60,444 nt of DNA from an uncultured bacterium. Its GTDB lineage: Bacteria > CALINM01. The notes under the pieces are model-generated. The model ran no database searches and was not told the origin of the DNA. It saw nothing but the letters and a program-made list of their open reading frames with translations. Shown piece after piece: positions 55,450 to 60,444 of this stretch. Location of the stretch: assembly GCA_938045315.1 (NCBI GenBank), contig CALINM010000065.1, positions 1 to 60,444 on the forward strand, read 5' to 3'. How positions within the stretch are numbered: position 1 is the stretch's first letter; each line of letters opens with the position of its first letter. Position numbers and translations under genes: made by a program.

Positions 55450-57226
55450 CTCCTATAATACTATCAATTTCTTTGCCATCCAAAGTTTCTTTGATTAAAA
55501 GCATCTCCACAAGCTTTTCCAGCTTATCTCTATTATTGATAATTATTTCCTTTGCTTTCTCATAGGCGCCTGTCACTATATGCTTAATTTCATTATCTAT
55601 TTCAATAGCAGTTTTCTCACTGTAATTTTTGTGTTCAGCAAAATCTCTTCCTAAAAAGATATGTTCACTTCTTTTACCAAATGTCACGGGTCCAAGTTTC
55701 TCGCTCATACCCCATTCACAAACCATTTTTCTTGCAAGCTCAGTAGCTCTTTCAAGATCATTTCCAGCACCAGTAGTCATTTTATGTAGAGCTATCTCTT
55801 CTGCTGCTCTACCACCCAGTAAAATAGCTAAATTGTTTAAAAGATAATCTCTGGTATAATTATGTTTATCATCAATTGGTAGTAATTGAGTTAATCCTAA
55901 AGCCATACCTCTTGGGATTATTGAAACTTTATGAATAGGATCAGTACCCGGGAGCATTTTGGCTACAAGAGTATGCCCTGCTTCATGATATGCAGTAACT
56001 CTTTTTTCTTCCTCACTTATAACCATACTTCTTCTCTCAGTACCCATCATCACTTTGTCTTTTGCCTGTTCAAAGGCTTCCATATCCACAACATCCTTAT
56101 TCATTCTTGCTGCAAGAAGTGCTGCTTCATTAACCATATTTGCAAGATCTGCTCCAGAAAAACCAGGGGTACTTTTAGCAAGTAAAGATAAGTCAACATC
56201 TGGTGCCAAAGGTATTTTTGCAGTATGAACCCTGAGTATTTGTTCTCTTCCCCTAACATCGGGCTTTGGAACTACTATTTGTCTATCAAATCTACCAGGC
56301 CTTAGAAGAGCCGGATCAAGAATGTCAGGTCTATTAGTTGCAGCTACTATAATTATACCTGTGTTGGGATCAAAACCATCCATCTCCACAAGAAGTTGGT
56401 TTAAAGTTTGTTCCCTTTCATCGTGACCTCCACCTAACCCTGCCCCTCTCTGTCTACCAACAGCATCTATTTCATCAATAAAAATTATGCATGGAGCATT
56501 CTTTTTTGCAGTATCGAATAAATCCCTTACTCTAGACGCACCAACACCAACAAACATCTCAACAAAATCAGAACCGGAGATTGAAAAAAATGGTACTCCC
56601 GCTTCTCCAGCAATTGCTTTTGCAAGCAGTGTTTTACCAGTACCTGGTGAACCTACTAAAAGAACTCCTTTGGGTATTCTTGCACCTAACCTTGTGAACT
56701 TCTTTGGATCCTTTAAAAAATCAATTATCTCTTTTAGCTCTTCTTTTGCTTCTTCAATTCCTGCAACATCAGCAAAGGTAACCCTATTTTTACTATCCTG
56801 TTGTGTTTTAAAACGAGCTTTACCAAAAGATAGAGCTTTTCCCTGCCCTGATTGCATCTGTTTCATAAAAAAGATCCACACCCCTATGAAGAGAAGCATG
56901 GGTAACCATGAAATAAGGGCATTTTGCCAAAAACCACCTTCTTCAGGCTTAACTTCTATTTTTACACCTTTTTCTCTTAAAATCTTAATAATATCAGGAT
57001 CCGGTGGCATATAGGTTTTAAACTCTGAACCATCCTTGTTCTTGCCAGTAATCTTTTGTCCCTGTATTGATACAGCATCAACCTTACCTTCATCAACTTC
57101 AATTAAAAACTCACTATATAATACTTTTCTAGATTTCCCTACAGGCTGATTGAAATAATTGAATACAAGCATCATTGCAAGTAAAAGCAATACCCATATA
57201 GTCAAAGTTTTAAAAGCATTATTCAT
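55436..57226 (-). CDS. ftsH: ATP-dependent zinc metalloprotease FtsH
   Basis: Membrane AAA+ protease. The 596-residue protein has two spans (about 7-24 and 104-120), a periplasmic domain between them, Walker A GSPGTGKT (192-199), Walker B IIFIDEID, the second region of homology [19 protein letters not shown], and the zinc site HEAGH (414-418). Complete length. It degrades membrane and short-lived proteins. Confidence 0.97.
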   Translation of the reverse strand: MNNAFKTLTIWVLLLLAMMLVFNYFNQPVGKSRKVLYSEFLIEVDEGKVDAVSIQGQKITGKNKDGSEFKTYMPPDPDIIKILREKGVKIEVKPEEGGFWQNALISWLPMLLFIGVWIFFMKQMQSGQGKALSFGKARFKTQQDSKNRVTFADVAGIEEAKEELKEIIDFLKDPKKFTRLGARIPKGVLLVGSPGTGKTLLAKAIAGEAGVPFFSISGSDFVEMFVGVGASRVRDLFDTAKKNAPCIIFIDEIDAVGRQRGAGLGGGHDEREQTLNQLLVEMDGFDPNTGIIIVAATNRPDILDPALLRPGRFDRQIVVPKPDVRGREQILRVHTAKIPLAPDVDLSLLAKSTPGFSGADLANMVNEAALLAARMNKDVVDMEAFEQAKDKVMMGTERRSMVISEEEKRVTAYHEAGHTLVAKMLPGTDPIHKVSIIPRGMALGLTQLLPIDDKHNYTRDYLLNNLAILLGGRAAEEIALHKMTTGAGNDLERATELARKMVCEWGMSEKLGPVTFGKRSEHIFLGRDFAEHKNYSEKTAIEIDNEIKHIVTGAYEKAKEIIINNRDKLEKLVEMLLIKETLDGKEIDSIIGDAVV

Positions 57227-57257
57227 AAAATCTCCAAGATAAAATTTACATTAATGT

Positions 57258-58607
57258 TTATATCAGAAAATGCCTAATTTTACAATACAATTCAGAGGGA
57301 TAAAAGATAAAATATACCTCATAATCCTCACTCACCAACTCCTTTTTTTCGCTATCAAAAAGAAAATTGTGAATAACATTAGGACCAACTGCAACAAGAG
57401 GTATAGCCTTTCTAAAAAAGCTGGGTATTCTCTTTTTTAGATAATATTCTTTTAGTTTAATCCCCCTGTAAACATCACCGGGTAAAAAACTTCTTATTTG
57501 AAAGTTCACTTCAGATATGTATCTTCTAAAGCATACTTCCATAGCACCCATTTCATTGGGGAGTAAAAAGTTTGCAGTATTATTCACAGATACGGAGAAA
57601 TCCTGAAAAAAACTCTTCTTTTTTGAAAATATAACTACATCACAGCTTTTGCAAACAAATATCCCACCGGGAAAGAAACAAGAATATGACCCTTTTTTAA
57701 TTGCCTTAACATAAAATTCATGGATATGTTTTCTTTCAATATAAAGATTTGTCCCGGTAATCCTTTTATACATATTTCTCAGTAATTCTGAAACTATATA
57801 TCTATCTTCTTTTAAAAAATCAGCTTTATAAACATGAAATTTATCATGCTCTATAAGAATATACTTATTTAAAAGTTCATCTACCTTATTCTCTAAATAT
57901 TTACTAATCTCTGATATATCAATGGCAAGATTAAAAATATGTTTTTTAACGTTGCTATTTATCTCTTCCATTAGGGGCAATAAATTATGTCTTATCATAT
58001 TCCTTGTATACTTAGTGTCCATGTTTGATTTATCATTTATAAATGTGAGATTTTCTTTTTCCAATTCCTCAAGGATCTCCTTCTTTTTTATAAAAAGCAA
58101 TGGTCTAATAATTATACCATCCTTAGGACTCATTGCCGCTATACCTTTTATTCCTGAGCCCCGTATGATTCTAAATAGAACTGTCTCCACCTGATCTTCT
58201 AAATTGTGTCCCGTGGCTATAAAATCAGCATTATATTTTTTATAAACATAGTTTAATATGTTCCTTCTCACTATTCTTCCCGTCTCTTCTATGCCTTTTT
58301 TCCATTTTTTTGAAAGGAATAAAACATGGGCAGAAAATATCAATACATCTATCCCAAACCTTTCTTTAACATAATTTTTTAGCCAGACAGCTTCTTTGTA
58401 AGCATCTTCTCTTATCATATGATTTATGTGTACTGGTACAATTTCTATTGAATAAGCTTCTTTTAATTTAATAAGTACATTCAATAAAAAAATTGAATCT
58501 GAGCCGCCTGAAAGAGCTAAAATTACTCTATTTTTTCTATTTTTATTTAGAAGATCAAACTTTTCGATAGTTTGACAAATTTTATATAAAATTTCATTTG
58601 ATTCCAT
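57258..58607 (-). CDS. tilS: tRNA(Ile)-lysidine synthetase
   Basis: The 449-residue enzyme modifies the CAU anticodon of tRNA-Ile so it reads AUA. It has the PP-loop LALSGGSDS (31-38), GHNLEDQVETVLFRI, NMIRHNLLP and a C-terminal TilS domain (RSFLPGDVYRGIKLKEYYLKKRIP in part). It precedes ftsH, a common pairing, and overlaps the upstream gene by 14 bases. Confidence 0.95.
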   Translation of the reverse strand: MESNEILYKICQTIEKFDLLNKNRKNRVILALSGGSDSIFLLNVLIKLKEAYSIEIVPVHINHMIREDAYKEAVWLKNYVKERFGIDVLIFSAHVLFLSKKWKKGIEETGRIVRRNILNYVYKKYNADFIATGHNLEDQVETVLFRIIRGSGIKGIAAMSPKDGIIIRPLLFIKKKEILEELEKENLTFINDKSNMDTKYTRNMIRHNLLPLMEEINSNVKKHIFNLAIDISEISKYLENKVDELLNKYILIEHDKFHVYKADFLKEDRYIVSELLRNMYKRITGTNLYIERKHIHEFYVKAIKKGSYSCFFPGGIFVCKSCDVVIFSKKKSFFQDFSVSVNNTANFLLPNEMGAMEVCFRRYISEVNFQIRSFLPGDVYRGIKLKEYYLKKRIPSFFRKAIPLVAVGPNVIHNFLFDSEKKELVSEDYEVYFIFYPSELYCKIRHFLI

Positions 58608-60345
58608 GTTTTGCCAGATACGCCCTCTCTACCTCCTCCACGTAGAAGCGATCCATACCACTATTAAGTATAAAATCTTCTTTCAATTCTTTTTTTCCCT
58701 CCTCTATCATTTTAGGTAAAACTTGAGTAATAAGAAAAACCTCTTTCTTTATATGCCAGAAAATTTCCTGCCATAGATGCTTTGATATATAAACATCCCC
58801 ACCTACTTCAGCTGAGAGCTTTTCTGTAACCTTTGCCATATAATATTCCATGTCCATATCCTTTTCACCCCACAGAGAAAAAACTTCCCAGAATTCATCT
58901 TTTATTATTTTAATAATTTTGTAAAAATATACCTCATCTTGCATCAGGCTTTTTAAAGCAAAAACGCTCGGTAGCAGCATCCCTTCATCCATTGCAATTA
59001 ATGGTATTTGTTTTTCTAAAAATTCCAATCTTCTTCTACCCAAGAAAGTCAAATAGGGATCTTTATAAATATCATTTAGAAAAAGCTGATTGAAAAAACC
59101 ATTTTTTAAATCTTCAAAGGCTCTATAGTTTCCTACAAGACTCCTTATATGATTTTCATTTATTGTATTTTCAGGAACAAAGGCAATCTTTGTAATTAAT
59201 TGATGAGTCGTATCAAACCTATCAAAGTAAGTTATAAGTGTATTAAAACTCTCCACAACTAAAAAGTTTTCTTCCTTTGAAGCCTTTTCATCCACCATTC
59301 TACCTACATCGAGAAAAAACTGTTCGAAAGCCATATCTCTTATTTTTAGAGATTCTTTTTTAGCTAGAAGTAAACTTATTATTCCATCCCTGTCTATGTC
59401 TCCAGTTTCAAGTAGTTTTATTAATATATCCTTTACATTTTTATCTTCCCTTTCCTTTTCTGGCTTAATGAAAACCCTTTCTAAATTATCTAATATACTT
59501 GCCGGTATCCCATTTCTTATCAACACCAACCTGATCTTTTTGAGTCGCGATTCATCTTCTTCATCAATAGCACCACTTTGATATCTTTTGATTAAAATTG
59601 AAACATAATCATTGACAAGTTTCTGATTCTCTTCTCTATGATACGCACTTTCTACCCTGATTCTTTCTAATTGATAACTCTCTATCTTATTTTCAAGGAC
59701 TTTCATTTTCTTTTCTTCCTCTTCACCAAGCTCCACTTTAGACATAAGATGCCATAATTCTTTTACAACCACATCGCACAGCTTAAGTAATAAAATAATT
59801 GAATCTTTCTCACCTAAATGGTCGTATAAAAGATTCACTATATACTCATCATCACCTTTAGATGCAAGGTTAGTTCTTTTAAGAGATTTCCCTACCTTTC
59901 TTAATATTTCTTCCTGCCTTTTTCCAGCTGATTTAAAGGTTTTGTTACTAACTACAAGAAAATAATAGTTTGTAATAGCATTGCCTTCGCTAAAAATATT
60001 TGTATAATCATCTTCACCAGATATATCATCAGTAAATTCTATAATATTTTCACTTTTTTGTTTGGCACCAAACATAATTAATCTATTTTTTACTTCAAGT
60101 TTTATTAGATCTTTGAATGGTCTCTCAACACCAAACATATAGCTGCAAAAACTACCTCCGAAACCCTTATATATAAGACCCCTTTGAGTTAAAGTAAAAC
60201 CACAACCTTTTGCAAAAAATCTTTCTACATTTTCTTCCTTGTTGTAACTATAAAAAACCTTTTCATAAACCTCATTACCAAGGGCACAAAATTTATACAT
60301 TAACCTCTGATTGATCTGACCTTCCATTATGATCTTCTTCAGCAT
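58594..60345 (-). CDS. Large protein of unknown function (583 aa)
   Basis: I do not recognise a characterised family. The product is soluble, helix-rich and acidic-basic, with no membrane span. The N-terminal 120 residues look beta/alpha mixed (RFFAKGCGFTLTQRGLIYKGFGGSF). The middle has a charged, coiled-coil-like stretch (VELGEEEEKKMKVLENKIESYQLER, parts) and EF-hand-like DTGDIDRDGIISLLL around 330. The rest is alpha-helical. Two starts are possible, 60345 and the Met seven codons later at 60324. It overlaps tilS and heads the 12-gene cluster, so it is likely a housekeeping-associated gene in this lineage. The 99 bases between it and the window end show no gene. Confidence 0.75.
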   Translation of the reverse strand: MLKKIIMEGQINQRLMYKFCALGNEVYEKVFYSYNKEENVERFFAKGCGFTLTQRGLIYKGFGGSFCSYMFGVERPFKDLIKLEVKNRLIMFGAKQKSENIIEFTDDISGEDDYTNIFSEGNAITNYYFLVVSNKTFKSAGKRQEEILRKVGKSLKRTNLASKGDDEYIVNLLYDHLGEKDSIILLLKLCDVVVKELWHLMSKVELGEEEEKKMKVLENKIESYQLERIRVESAYHREENQKLVNDYVSILIKRYQSGAIDEEDESRLKKIRLVLIRNGIPASILDNLERVFIKPEKEREDKNVKDILIKLLETGDIDRDGIISLLLAKKESLKIRDMAFEQFFLDVGRMVDEKASKEENFLVVESFNTLITYFDRFDTTHQLITKIAFVPENTINENHIRSLVGNYRAFEDLKNGFFNQLFLNDIYKDPYLTFLGRRRLEFLEKQIPLIAMDEGMLLPSVFALKSLMQDEVYFYKIIKIIKDEFWEVFSLWGEKDMDMEYYMAKVTEKLSAEVGGDVYISKHLWQEIFWHIKKEVFLITQVLPKMIEEGKKELKEDFILNSGMDRFYVEEVERAYLAKHGIK

Positions 60346-60444
60346 AGATAAATTTTAAACCTTCAATATTGACTAAATCAATTTAAAAAAACACGTTTTT
60401 AGATGAGGATGAGATTTAGAGCCCTATTTTTTAAAAAAATTTTA

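Noticed and set aside
1-60444. CRISPR arrays, transposons, prophage or integrated islands
   Set aside because: No regularly spaced direct repeats, transposase or integrase frames, or tRNA-flanked direct repeats were seen; gene content and base use look uniform.

Overview
This 60.4 kb window looks like core chromosome from a low-GC (roughly one third G+C by eye), Gram-negative, anaerobically respiring bacterium. Evidence for that lifestyle is a ferredoxin-linked pyruvate/2-oxoacid oxidoreductase (porGDAB), futalosine-type menaquinone synthesis (mqnC), heme made from siroheme (ahbD), an exported molybdoenzyme with a multiheme cytochrome c, and a heterodisulfide-reductase-like HdrA. The mixture fits a Deferribacterota-like or deltaproteobacteria-like anaerobe. 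I cannot fix the phylum from sequence reading alone. I saw no phage, insertion sequence, integrase or CRISPR array.

Layout. 1-6.1 kb (minus): a sulfur/heme block with a large HdrA that carries an in-frame UGA followed at once by a SECIS-like hairpin (a probable selenoprotein, its C-terminus cut by the window edge), a siroheme reductase fused to TusA, and AhbD. 6.1-13 kb (minus): MFS transporter, tyrS, ymdB, rny, 6S RNA, a frameshifted zapA, a zapB-like gene and trpB2. 13.1-14.1 kb (plus): aroF. 14.1-21.1 kb (minus): mglBA polarity module, porGDAB, and the conserved tRNA-Ser / SRP RNA / dnaX / ybaB / recR unit. 21.3-28.8 kb (plus): a lipoprotein, RNA methyltransferase, YdcF-like protein, tetrapyrrole methylase, U32-type protein, then xseB-ispA-dxs-tlyA. 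28.8-30.5 kb (minus): a broken GGDEF-EAL gene. 31-40.2 kb (minus): a respiratory locus of TtrA/ArrA-like molybdoenzyme, four-cluster ferredoxin subunit and triheme cytochrome, preceded by genes for a PhnD-like sensor, histidine kinase and NtrC-type regulator. A sigma-54 promoter and two matching upstream palindromes lie in the gap between regulator and respiratory genes. 40.3-46 kb (minus): HD hydrolase, mqnC, orphan adaptor lipoprotein, comEA-like, cimA, lysC. 46.1-47.9 kb (plus): two TPR proteins. 47.9-60.3 kb (minus): a twelve-gene envelope/housekeeping cluster (unknown gene, tilS, ftsH, folP, cdaA, cdaR, glmM, pdxJ, acpS, nnr, CBS, tsaE), mostly overlapping or closely spaced.

How the genes work together. 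The two most informative places are (i) the selenocysteine HdrA next to a double-cluster siroheme reductase-TusA fusion, which suggests sulfur-carrier and electron-bifurcation chemistry, and (ii) the self-contained respiratory island, in which sensor, kinase, regulator, operator sites, promoter and target operon can all be read directly. Several frame disruptions (zapA, U32 gene, GGDEF-EAL gene) and an A8 slippage-type tract in dnaX raise the question of real decay versus programmed slippage versus sequence error.
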